From Streptomyces sp. NBC_00582 (lineage in GTDB: Bacteria > Actinomycetota > Actinomycetes > Streptomycetales > Streptomycetaceae), in the NCBI RefSeq assembly GCF_036345155.1, contig NZ_CP107772.1:868001-932000 (forward strand): a DNA stretch of 64,000 nt. The letters run 5' to 3'. The notes under the pieces were generated by a model. That model worked only from the letters and a program-made list of their open reading frames with translations, made no database searches and was not told the DNA's origin. Made by a program: the position numbers and the translations under genes. Below, piece after piece: positions 41,201 to 45,203 of the stretch (the stretch's first letter is position 1; each line of letters starts with the position of its first letter).

Positions 41201-41982
41201 CGGACGTACCCGTTGGCACGGGCGTCGAAGGTGTAGCAGTGGCCGTCGGGCGAGAGCGCGCCGAAACGGTGGGGGTACAGGCTGCTTTCCGGGGCGAGGT
41301 GCAGGTTGACGCCGCCCGCGAGGGCGATGTCGCTGTCGCCGCTCCGCAGGCTCTCGCAGGCCAGGTGGACGGCCACGAGCGAGGACGACTGCGCCGAGTC
41401 GAGGGTGAGGCTGGGGCCGCGCAGGCCGAGCAGGTAGGAGAGCCTGTTGGCGACGAGAGCGCGGTGCGTGCCGGTGAAGGACTGGTGGGTGACGGCTTCG
41501 GGTCCGAACCGGTGGAGCAGGGTGGCGTAGTCGTCATGGGCGGTTCCGATGAACACACCCGTGCTGGTGGAGCGGAGGGCTCCGGGGATGATGCGGGAGT
41601 CTTCCAGTGCCTCCCAGGCCAGTTCGAGGACGAGGCGCTGCTGGGGGTCCATGGCGTCCGCCTCGCGCGGTGAGACACCGAAGAAGCCCGCGTCGAAGCG
41701 GTCTACCTCGTCGAGGAATCCGCCCCACCGAGGTACCCCGTCCGTGGGCTCGTCCCTGTCGCCGCCGGACTCGACCTCGTTCCCGTCCTCGGCGGAGGCG
41801 GGAGTGGGCCACGGACGATCGGCGGGAGCAGCCGGACGCACAGCGCTGTCACCGTCGCGCAGCAGACGCCAGAGGCCTTCGGGGTCGGCCGCGCCAGGCA
41901 GGCGGCAGGCCAGGCCGACGACGGCGATGGCCCGCTGGGGCGCGGCGTTGAGCCCGTACCGTGTGCGTTCTGACTCGCTCAT
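29239..41982 (-). CDS. Type I modular polyketide synthase PKS1 (KSQ loading module, modules 1-2)
   Basis: This 4247-aa protein begins the assembly line. The loading module is KSQ 16-451 (Gln198 replaces the active cysteine in DSAQSSS), AT 560-875 and ACP 935-1001. Module 1 is KS 1028-1448, AT 1570-1888, KR 2208-2408 and ACP 2495-2565. Module 2 is KS 2602-3022, AT 3138-3455, KR 3792-3981 and ACP 4082-4155. The C-terminal tail DDEMFDLIDKELG (about 4225-4247) is a docking segment that should meet the coiled coil of PKS2. All three ATs have GHSQG and YASH, so a propionyl starter (from decarboxylated methylmalonyl) and two methylmalonyl extenders are predicted. The ATG chosen gives MSESERTRYG, with GGTGGAG about 7 nt upstream; the frame stays open for 47 codons before it, without a domain. 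Confidence 0.96.
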   Translation of the reverse strand: MSESERTRYGLNAAPQRAIAVVGLACRLPGAADPEGLWRLLRDGDSAVRPAAPADRPWPTPASAEDGNEVESGGDRDEPTDGVPRWGGFLDEVDRFDAGFFGVSPREADAMDPQQRLVLELAWEALEDSRIIPGALRSTSTGVFIGTAHDDYATLLHRFGPEAVTHQSFTGTHRALVANRLSYLLGLRGPSLTLDSAQSSSLVAVHLACESLRSGDSDIALAGGVNLHLAPESSLYPHRFGALSPDGHCYTFDARANGYVRGEGGGLLVLKPLDRALADGDPIRAVIRGSAVNNDGGGDTLTAPDPHAQEDVIRRALRNAGTSPHDVQYVELHGTGTPVGDPVEAAALGAALGRGRPSEEPLRVGSVKTNVGHLEGAAGIAGLVKTVLALQHRELPASLNYRTPNPDIPLDTLRLRVQDTHSAWPRPDMPLVAGVSAFGMGGTNAHVVVEEAPAVPEEASADVDAMPVFVAGGVVPWVVSGRGGEGLEGQAGRLESLAGELRPVDVAWSLASTRTAFENRAVVLGSGTAELVAGLGALAAGEVAGSGVVRGAVTGAADRVVFVFPGQGAQWVGMGRELWDASPVFAASMEACERALAPHVEWSLSEVVRGGAELAEVDVVQPVSWAVMVSLAAVWRACGVQPSVVMGHSQGEIAAAVVAGGLSLEDGARVVALRSRAIRAIAGRGGMVSVPLPLSDVEELLAGWEGRIDVAAVNGPGSVVVAGDADALDELVAHCEAREIRARRVPVDYASHTWHVEAIEDQLARVLAAVEPRSGEVPFFSTTEAEVVDTARLDGGYWYRNLRQRVRFADAVDALVEQGYGAFVEVSSHPVLGMAVQEAAPDAVVTGTLRRDKGDAHRFLTSLAEAWVRGVPVDWTAVLAGHDARTVPLPTYAFQRRRYWLDGGATARRLTLPVEELGESEEAAALTPPQLRNDWVQRIRAHAAAVLGHATAADVEATLTFKAQGFDSATSVELRNRLVADTGLSLPASVLFDHPTPQALARHVRGLLHGGGDTASEISADSKPAAENEPIAIVAMGCRLPGGIRTPEELWELLSGGGDTISGFPTDRGWDLDNLYDPDPQRHGTTYARSGSFLYDAGDFDAGFFGISPREAVAMDPQQRLLLETSWEALERAGIDPETLRERDGGVFVGLMQQEYGPGLHRAPESVDGYLLTGTSCSVASGRIAYVLGLRGQAVTVDTACSSSLVALHMAVQALRSGECSFALAGGATVMAEPGIFVEFSRQRGLAPDGRCKPFAAGADGTGWGEGVGVLLLERLSDARRNGHPVLAVVRGSAVNQDGASNGLTAPNGPSQERVIRAALANARLSADLVDAVEAHGTGTTLGDPIEAQALLATYGQGRDPERPLRLGSLKSNVGHTQAAAGVVGVMKMVLALQHGLLPRTLHVDEPTPHVDWSAGEVSLLTEAVEWPEVEGRPRRAGVSSFGISGTNAHVVLEESPALSATASADVDAVPVFVVEGAVPWVVSGRGGEGLAGQAGRLASYVESADEDVRPVDVAWSLASTRTAFENRAVVLGAEHDALILGTKALAADDGVTPSSVVRGRAARAAGDVVFVFPGQGAQWVGMGRELWDASPVFAASMEACERALAPHVEWSLSEVVRGGAELAEVDVVQPVSWAVMVSLAAVWRACGVQPSVVMGHSQGEIAAAVVAGGLSLEDGARVVALRSRAIRAIAGRGGMVSVPLPLSDVEELLTGWEGRIDVAAVNGPGSVVVAGDADALDELMAHCESSDIRARRVPVDYASHTWHVEAIEDELADVLAAVEPRSGEVPFFSTTEAEVVDTARLDGGYWYRNLRQRVRFADAVDALVEQGYGAFVEVSSHPVLGMAVQEAAPDAVVTGTLRRDKGDAHRFLTSLAEAWVRGVPVDWTAVLAGHDARTVPLPTYAFQRRRYWLESTAPTAAVASGQEAVDARFWEAVEREDLEALAGTLGVSGGEALAGVLPVLSGWRREQVVRSAVDGWRYKVVWKPVARDTRAVALTGTWLLVVPQGHSETELTTSLSGGLTAHGADVRVLELTSRHVDRDVLTSALDEASADPAVPLSGVLSLLGLDEDPLPDHPVVTTGAALTVSLLQVLGEKVLGETGTDVPLWCVTRGAVAVGDQEPVTRPAQAAVWGLGRVAALEFPERWGGLVDLPERLDARDTGALCAVLASSGDSAEDQVAVRANSTFVRRLVPAPRSASGRATGRHWTPRGTALVTGGTGALGAHVARWLARGGAEDVVLVSRRGRSDDAGLRELETELAALGARLTVTACDVADSTALGDLLDSLRAEGRTVRTVVHAAGVGTLGALTDLGMAEFSEVIAGKVAGAQHLIRLLDPAETDALILFSSISGVWGVADHAAYAAANACLDALAESARRTSGLPVLSVAWGPWDGGGMIGEDMRDPLRRRGIPVIAAEPAMTALQEALDHDDTVVAVADVDWARFVPVFSAARPAPLIAALEPQDEPRDAGAQDERGTDAAAPSFAKRVGALPASEHDRFLQDLVRSEAAVVLGHDSAAAVDAAYAFKELGFDSVSAVELRNRLTARTGLKIPTTVVFDHPTPLALAAHLRRLALGDHAERGQDSESSATAAGSRAPSTDDDLIAVVGMGCRYPGGITSPEDLWRVVTEGQDLITGFPADRGWDTTRLYHPDPDRHGTSYVRHGGFLHDAGEFDAAFFGISPREAAAMDPQQRLLLETSWEAFEQAGIDPRTLRGSSTGVFTGLTDQNYGTLLGRGTEGTEGYLVTGASTAVASGRVSYVLGLEGPAVTVDTACSSSLVALHLAVRALRSGECAMALAGAAMVMADPAPFVGFSRQRGLAPDGRCKPFAEAADGFSLAEGVGVLLLERLSDARRNGHPVLAVVRGSAINQDGASNGLTAPNGPSQQRVIRAALADARLTCGDVDVVEAHGTGTRLGDPIEAQALLATYGQDRPSRQPLLIGSVKSNIGHTQTASGMAGVMKMVLAMRHGLVPGTLHVDAPSSHVDWSAGEVSLLTEAVEWPEVEGRPRRAGVSSFGISGTNAHVVLEESPALSATASADVDAVPVFVVDGEVPWVVSGRGGEGLAGQAGRLASYVESAGEGVRSVDVAWSLASTRTAFENRAVVLGAEHDALILGTKALAADDGGSASSVVRGAVTGGVDRVVFVFPGQGAQWVGMGRELWDVSPVFAASMEACERALAPHVEWSLSEVVRGGGELAEVDVVQPVSWAVMVSLAAVWRACGVQPSVVMGHSQGEIAAAVVAGGLSLEDGARVVALRSRAIRAIAGRGGMVSVPLPLTGVEELLTGWEGRIDVAAVNGPGSVVVAGDADALDELMAHCESSDIRARRVPVDYASHTWHVEAIEAELAEVLAAVEPRSGEVPFFSTTEAEVVDTARLDGGYWYRNLRQRVRFADAVDALVEQGYGSFVEVSSHPVLGMAVQEAAPDAVVVGTLRRDKGDAHRFLTSLAEAWVRGVPVDWTAVLAGQGARTVPLPTYAFQHRRYWLDLPEPAPHGEPGSPLGDEVDALFWEAVEREDLEALADTLELAPERRGTLDTVEPVLPVLAEWRRRKRESALLDSWRYAVTWQPTGASMATAGPLASHWLVVLPGADGAADGTAQELVERLRGHQEVEDVVTVVFDGAREDRAALADRLRAAFEENPLLAGVLNLLPLAPRGDRSATEPRRSAVPEAVTTTFLLMQALTDTEVEAPLWTVTRGAVGVHPAAGPLPEQAAVWGLGRVYGLDHPQRWGGLIDLPAPPDDEHACAGAGAALGNQLWERLRTALAGDEDEDQFAVREDGLYVRRMVRKPVDAEADERRTVGFAGTTLITGGTGALGAHLARRLAATGAGHLLLVSRRGPDAPGADGLEKELTALGARVTIAACDITDREALAALLAEVPQDAPVNAVVHAAGTEPPSVAIGDTDLDALQDVMRAKIAGALHLDALLGDHPLEAFVLFSSGAGVWGDGGHSGYAAANAYLDAFAEWRRSRGRTATSIAWGAWAGGGMVHEAEGDRLRRYGVPMMDPEVAVGAVPQALAHDETVLVVADVIWERFAATYSAARRRRLFDEIPEARLLDAARVRVGAADAEADGGPVPGAARSFADRLAGASRAEQERTVLHLVRTQVAVVLGHDGTGAIGPGHAFRDLGFDSLTAVELRNRLKEVTGLGLPATLVFDHPTPAALGERLLSELAPRTAGADGGDLTPLDALEAAVAALDPADDVARTRITTRLQALLWRLSDGPAERSADGAPDDELLEAVSDDEMFDLIDKELGLN
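31567..32569. repeat. AT cassette copy, PKS1 module 2
   Basis: Third of the five 1003-bp cassettes. It differs from the others in scattered bases, for example around 32410-32440 where GELAEVD replaces AELAEVD. Confidence 0.85.
32627..33051. repeat. KS-AT linker repeat, module 2 copy
   Basis: This 425-bp segment spans the end of the KS and the KS-AT linker. It matches 37331-37755 of module 1 at constant offset 4704 with a few clustered differences. Confidence 0.8.
36271..37273. repeat. AT cassette copy, PKS1 module 1
   Basis: Fourth of the five 1003-bp cassettes. It is closest by eye to the loading-module copy in its left third and to the module 2 copy around the YASH region. Confidence 0.85.
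37331..37755. repeat. KS-AT linker repeat, module 1 copy
   Basis: Partner of 32627-33051. Together with the adjoining AT cassette it makes a nearly continuous shared block of about 1.5 kb between modules 1 and 2. Confidence 0.8.
37937..38275. repeat. KS conversion tract, module 1 copy
   Basis: Partner of 28001-28339. The flanking KS sequence on both sides differs clearly more between modules than this tract does. Confidence 0.8.
38911..41982 (-). other. PKS1 loading module: KSQ-AT(methylmalonyl)-ACP
   Basis: The ketosynthase has CAG (Gln) at 41389-41391 where an extending KS has Cys. Such KSQ domains decarboxylate the malonyl-type unit loaded by the adjacent AT. The AT has YASH, so propionyl-ACP is the expected starter. 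The ACP has GFDSATSV. No KR or docking helix is present. Confidence 0.9.
39298..40300. repeat. AT cassette copy, PKS1 loading module
   Basis: Fifth of the five 1003-bp cassettes. It sits behind a KSQ rather than an extending KS, so the homogenised tract crosses between loading and extension modules. Confidence 0.85.
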
Positions 41983-42121
41983 TCCACTCCACCAGCTTGT
42001 TGGCCCAGCCTGTGTGGACCGCAGACGTCGGGTACGGCATGCGCACGGCGCACGATGTGATCGACGGTCCACAGCGGCAGGTCGGGGGTCGGACAGCGGA
42101 TCGCGGACCGCAGGGCTACCC

Positions 42122-42127
42122 ACGCTA
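42122..42127 (-). promoter_or_regulatory. Candidate -10 element of the PKS1 promoter
   Basis: TAGCGT on the minus strand fits the streptomycete -10 pattern TANNNT. It lies about 17 bp downstream of the centre of the PAS-LuxR-type palindrome and about 140 bp upstream of the PKS1 ATG. Confidence 0.5.
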
Positions 42128-42139
42128 GGGGCGCATGGA

Positions 42140-42155
42140 CTAGGGCGGCCCCTAG
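42140..42155. promoter_or_regulatory. PimM-box-like operator upstream of PKS1
   Basis: CTAGGGCGGCCCCTAG has both six-base arms of the published PAS-LuxR (PimM) target CTVGGGAWWTCCCBAG; the four central bases differ. It covers the expected -35 position of the PKS1 promoter. A further half-site CTAGGG lies 15 bp away at 42125-42130. The rest of the 401-bp gap 41983-42383 shows no gene. Confidence 0.72.
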
Positions 42156-42383
42156 ATTCACGCCGGTGCGTGCCGGTCCGCGGGGCGCGGGCCCGGTCGT
42201 CGCGGGGTGTGTTTCGGGAAACGCCCAGACATGGCCCGGGGGGAGGCGTCGGGTATTGCGCTCGTCGGGGTTCTGCCGACTCAATGAGGCCACACCGCGC
42301 CGGGGGCGGCGGTGATGTGTCCGGGTCCGGGTCGGCGTGCGCGAGGGAGCCTTTGCCGATCCGGAGGAGGCGGAGGGAAATCC

Positions 42384-42695
42384 ATGAGAAACGCGGAACT
42401 CGCGGATCTGCGCGGCGCCCTGGTCAAACTGCGGGGCAGCCTGGAGTCGCTGCGGCTGGCCGATGGCGACTCGCTGTACGTGCGCAGGCTGATGAACGAC
42501 CTCGACCGGTTCCAGTTGGACATGGAGGTGGACGTGGAGCTGGACGTGGAGGATGTCACCGGTGCCGGCATGCGCCTGTCCGCGTTCCCTGGGAGCTGGG
42601 GTGAGCGGGAGGTGGTGCGGATCAGCGACGGCCCGTACCAGCATCTGCCGTGGCAGGACGCGGACGACGAGGGCATCGGCGGCCACCGCCGCTGA
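42384..42695 (+). CDS. Small hypothetical protein
   Basis: This 103-aa acidic protein is not recognised. Residues 1-45 look helical (MRNAELADLRGALVKLRGS and onward). An unusual run of alternating acidic and hydrophobic residues (MEVDVELDVEDV) follows near 45-57, then a C-terminal DGPYQHLPWQDADD. There is no signal peptide, membrane segment or cysteine. The ATG has a purine-rich GGAGG-GGAGGG stretch just upstream. It is divergent from PKS1 and convergent with the PAS-LuxR gene, and may share the PAS-LuxR-controlled promoter region. The function is unknown. Confidence 0.7.
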   Translation: MRNAELADLRGALVKLRGSLESLRLADGDSLYVRRLMNDLDRFQLDMEVDVELDVEDVTGAGMRLSAFPGSWGEREVVRISDGPYQHLPWQDADDEGIGGHRR

Positions 42696-42699
42696 CGTG

Positions 42700-42738
42700 C
42701 GGACGGCGGCCCGGTGACCTGACCGGGGCCGCCGTCCG
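42700..42738. terminator. First of two hairpins between convergent genes
   Basis: A 16-17-bp stem (42700-42715 with 42722-42738, one bulged C, 6-nt loop) lies 5 bp past the stop of the small hypothetical gene. Confidence 0.75.
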
Positions 42739-42743
42739 AAAGG

Positions 42744-42779
42744 CGCCGGCCTCCCCTGGTGGGTCAGGGGAGGCCGGCG
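42744..42779. terminator. Second hairpin, downstream of the PAS-LuxR gene
   Basis: A perfect 15-bp stem (42744-42758 and 42765-42779, 6-nt loop) faces the 3' end of the convergent regulator. Together with the preceding hairpin it insulates the cluster edge. Confidence 0.8.
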
Positions 42780-42800
42780 GCGGTGCGAGGTGCCGCGTGG

Positions 42801-43487
42801 TCACTTCACGTACTCGGGCACCGCACGGGGCGGCCAGCTGCCGGCCGTGAGGACGCCCAGCGAATAGGCGCGGGAGACGAGCGCGGCACGGTTGGGGGCC
42901 TTGAAGCGTCGCAGCATCAGGCCGACGTGGTACTCCACGCCCTGACGGCTGAGGTAGAGCCGCGAGGCCAGTTGGATGGTCGAGGCGCCGGTGGCGACGC
43001 CCTCCAGGATGCGGGCGTCCAGGGCGGTGAGCATCGGCGTGGGTTGGGTGGGGAGCTCGGCCGCATCGGCCGGCTCGTCCTCCGGGCTCATCAGGACGAC
43101 GACACCTGACAGGTCGTCTCCCTCCCCCTTGACGGCTATGCCGGTGATCTCCGCGGAGAAGACACGGTCGTGGCCGCGCATGGCGACCACTCTCTCGACG
43201 AAGCGGCTGCCGTGGCCGTTCGAGAGATGGGTGAAGTGTTTGGGGAGGATGTTGCGGGCGCTCGGATGCAGGACGTCGTAGATGCTGCGCCCGCAGATCT
43301 CCGTGGACGGCCGGGCCACATGGCGGAAGAAGTCGGCGTTCGCCGCTTCGATCTTGAGGCCGGCGTCCAGACTCGCCATGCAGGTGACGTGATGCGGGGC
43401 ACCGTGTCGCCGGTCGCCGCGGCGTGTGTTGCGCGATGCTTCAGGAAGGCCACTGACCATTGTCGACCTGTCGGCGTGGGGGAGCAT
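42801..43487 (-). CDS. PAS-LuxR pathway-specific transcriptional activator, PimM family
   Basis: This 228-aa protein has a PAS sensor segment (about residues 37-140, from MASLDAGLKIEAAN through GVVVLMSPEDE). A C-terminal LuxR-type helix-turn-helix (about 152-215) contains the family-typical STIQLASRLYLSRQGVEYH and the tail AGSWPPRAVPEYVK, very close in pattern to PimM, AmphRIV and NysRIV. These proteins activate polyketide genes by binding CTVGGGAWWTCCCBAG-like boxes at -35. The ATG has GAGAGG at about 7-nt spacing; an internal ATG at codon 37 would give a PimM-length protein. It probably controls PKS1 through the palindrome at 42140-42155. Confidence 0.92.
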   Translation of the reverse strand: MLPHADRSTMVSGLPEASRNTRRGDRRHGAPHHVTCMASLDAGLKIEAANADFFRHVARPSTEICGRSIYDVLHPSARNILPKHFTHLSNGHGSRFVERVVAMRGHDRVFSAEITGIAVKGEGDDLSGVVVLMSPEDEPADAAELPTQPTPMLTALDARILEGVATGASTIQLASRLYLSRQGVEYHVGLMLRRFKAPNRAALVSRAYSLGVLTAGSWPPRAVPEYVK

Positions 43488-43939
43488 TGAATTCCTCTCC
43501 AGAACCTGAAACGGCAGCTATTGGTTCGACAGCGGAGACAGAGCAGAAAGCCGCTGCGACGAATATTCCATTCCTTTTCTGCACCGCTGTCGGCGACAGT
43601 AGGTGGGCCGCGTACGAGGCGTCAACGACGGTCAGGGTCCCCGGGGGAAATACTGCGGTACCGCCGTACGGCGGGTTCGGTCATCGCGCGTAGCTTTGTT
43701 CGGTCGGCCGGTTCGGTACGGTCACACCTGCACAGGGCGCCGGGGATGCACACGCGAAGCCCCATGTTGCGCGGGCATGGCCGCGATATGTCACGTCTGG
43801 GGCGCGAACAGCCGACGCAACGCTCCTGTCTGCGTTTTCAGGCGAAGATCGGACAACCGTTACGGGAGCGCGCACATGCGGAAACGGCGGCCTCACCACC
43901 CGCCGGAGGGCTTACATCTCAAGCAGATAACGATATTTT

Positions 43940-43964
43940 GATCATGGTTTAAACCGGCATGATC
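43940..43964. promoter_or_regulatory. Nested palindrome, possible operator
   Basis: The 10-bp perfect palindrome GGTTTAAACC (43946-43955) lies within outer arms GATCATG (43940-43946) and CATGATC (43958-43964). It is AT-rich and about 290 bp upstream of the ATP-grasp gene. The protein that might bind it is unknown. Confidence 0.4.
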
Positions 43965-44212
43965 GCGGGAACCGCCCGGCCCCGCCCAGGCCGGCATCGG
44001 GAACCGCCGTGGTCTTCACCGTTGTTTCGGGGAGCGAAGAAACATTTCGTGGGGTCGCGACCAATATGGTGCGCTCGTGTGATGCGGAGGAAATTCCGCC
44101 GTCCTGGATAAACACTGATTCCACTCGTCGTCATGCACTCTCCATCGAACAGGGACCGACCGGCCGGAAAGCCGTTTCACCTTGCTCGCCGACGGCGGCG
44201 GGAACCCGGCGC

Positions 44213-44243
44213 TTGATCGGTCGGCAGCCACGTCCGTTAGAGT
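44213..44243 (+). promoter_or_regulatory. Promoter of the ATP-grasp gene, leaderless
   Basis: The -35 TTGATC (44213-44218) and -10 TAGAGT (44238-44243, matching TAGRRT) are 19 bp apart. Transcription would start 6-8 bp later, at or next to the ATG at 44251, which has no clear ribosome-binding site. Confidence 0.6.
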
Positions 44244-44250
44244 CGCCGAG

Positions 44251-45036
44251 ATGGAAGCCAGTGCCCCGCCCATCCTTCTGCTGTCCCCACCCCGCACCTC
44301 GACCGCCGAACTCCTCGCCCGGGCAGCGGCCTGGCGTGGCTACGACGTGACCGACCGGGCGACACGTGCCGAAGGACGCCGGGTGCACTGGTACGGAGGC
44401 CCCCGTGCCGCCGCGCACCTTGCCGGCCCGCTGGGCCTCGGGCTGCTGGAACCGGCCGACGACTGGCTGACGCGGATACCGCGCCCCCTCCTGCGGCGCT
44501 CGGTACGGCTCACCACCCTCGCCGAGGCCCGGGCGCTGCGGGAACGAGCCTTCGTCAAGCCGCCCTCGGCCAAGATCGACCTGCTGCCCGCCGCCGTGCA
44601 CGAGGACGGGACCAGCCTGCCGGGGGCGCTCGACGGCTCCACGCCGGTCCTGGTGAGCGGGGTGGTGGAGTTCACCGCCGAGTACCGGCTGTTCGTCCTC
44701 GACGGGGTGGCCGTCACCGGAAGTCGCTACGCCGTCCACGGACGCCTCGACCCGGCGCCCCTGGACACCGAAAGCCGTGCCTTCGGCCGCACGGTACTCG
44801 ACGCCATGGCCGCCACTCTGCCCAGTGCGGTCTGCCTGGACATCGGTCGGCTCGCCGACGGCGGCTGGGCCGTGGTCGAGGCCAACATGGCGTGGTTCGC
44901 CCACTGCTACGCCGCCGAACCGGACCGCGTCCTCGACACGGTACTCCGCGCCGCCGGACCGATCGCCGCGGTCACCGAGCGGGACAGGCCGTACCTGAGC
45001 AGGTCGGCGGCCCGTCCGGAACACGTTCACGACTGA
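44251..45036 (+). CDS. ATP-grasp domain protein (R2K-clade-like)
   Basis: This 261-aa protein resembles small ATP-grasp enzymes of the R2K type. AFVKPPSAKIDLLPA (about residues 100-115) supplies the lysine of the ATP clamp. VVEFTAEYRLFVLDGVAVTGSRYAVHG (about 145-175) is the core strand-turn-strand. CLDIGRLADGGWAVVEANMAW (about 205-225) carries the metal-binding Glu and Asn. Such proteins ligate a carboxylate to an amine or thiol, or modify peptides. It stands alone between the polyketide cluster and the sugar operon, convergent with the latter. The ATG lies just after a good -10 box, so translation is probably leaderless. The substrate is unknown. Confidence 0.78.
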   Translation: MEASAPPILLLSPPRTSTAELLARAAAWRGYDVTDRATRAEGRRVHWYGGPRAAAHLAGPLGLGLLEPADDWLTRIPRPLLRRSVRLTTLAEARALRERAFVKPPSAKIDLLPAAVHEDGTSLPGALDGSTPVLVSGVVEFTAEYRLFVLDGVAVTGSRYAVHGRLDPAPLDTESRAFGRTVLDAMAATLPSAVCLDIGRLADGGWAVVEANMAWFAHCYAAEPDRVLDTVLRAAGPIAAVTERDRPYLSRSAARPEHVHD

Positions 45037-45156
45037 CCGGGTCCCGGTCCGGCTGTCACCCTGCCGCCCGGGCGAACCGGGGAGCCGGCAGGGCACCTCC
45101 GTCTTCTCCCCCACCCCCGTCGTGGCCGTGCCCGCAGCCGGCCCGGTCATGCGGCA

Positions 45157-45183
45157 GGGCCCCCGGCCGGTGGCCGGGGGCCC
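45157..45183. terminator. Hairpin between ATP-grasp gene and glycosidase operon
   Basis: A perfect 12-bp stem GGGCCCCCGGCC/GGCCGGGGGCCC with a 3-nt loop lies in the 167-bp gap between convergent genes. Confidence 0.8.
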
Positions 45184-45203
45184 CACGGGGAAGCGCCGGT
45201 GGA

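Larger units (their letters stand above)
43488..44250. other. AT-richer intergenic region
   Basis: This 763-bp stretch is visibly lower in GC than the surrounding genes and has no convincing coding sequence. It must hold the PAS-LuxR promoter and the promoter of the ATP-grasp gene. Palindromes seen are CTGTCG-G-CGACAG (43587-43599) and the nested one at 43940-43964. Confidence 0.6.

Noticed and set aside
41389..41391. Gln in the first KS as an inactivating mutation
   Set aside because: Gln at this place in the first module, followed by AT-ACP only, is the normal KSQ loading arrangement rather than damage.
2225..41982. TTA (bldA-dependent) codons in the cluster
   Set aside because: The TAA strings noticed by eye on the + strand are out of frame in the minus-strand genes (mostly spanning Tyr TAC codons). 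The scan was not exhaustive, so no claim is made.
43521..43952. Open frames of 112-143 codons in the AT-rich spacer
   Set aside because: Poor codon bias, no ribosome-binding site, no recognisable motif, and the two frames overlap each other.
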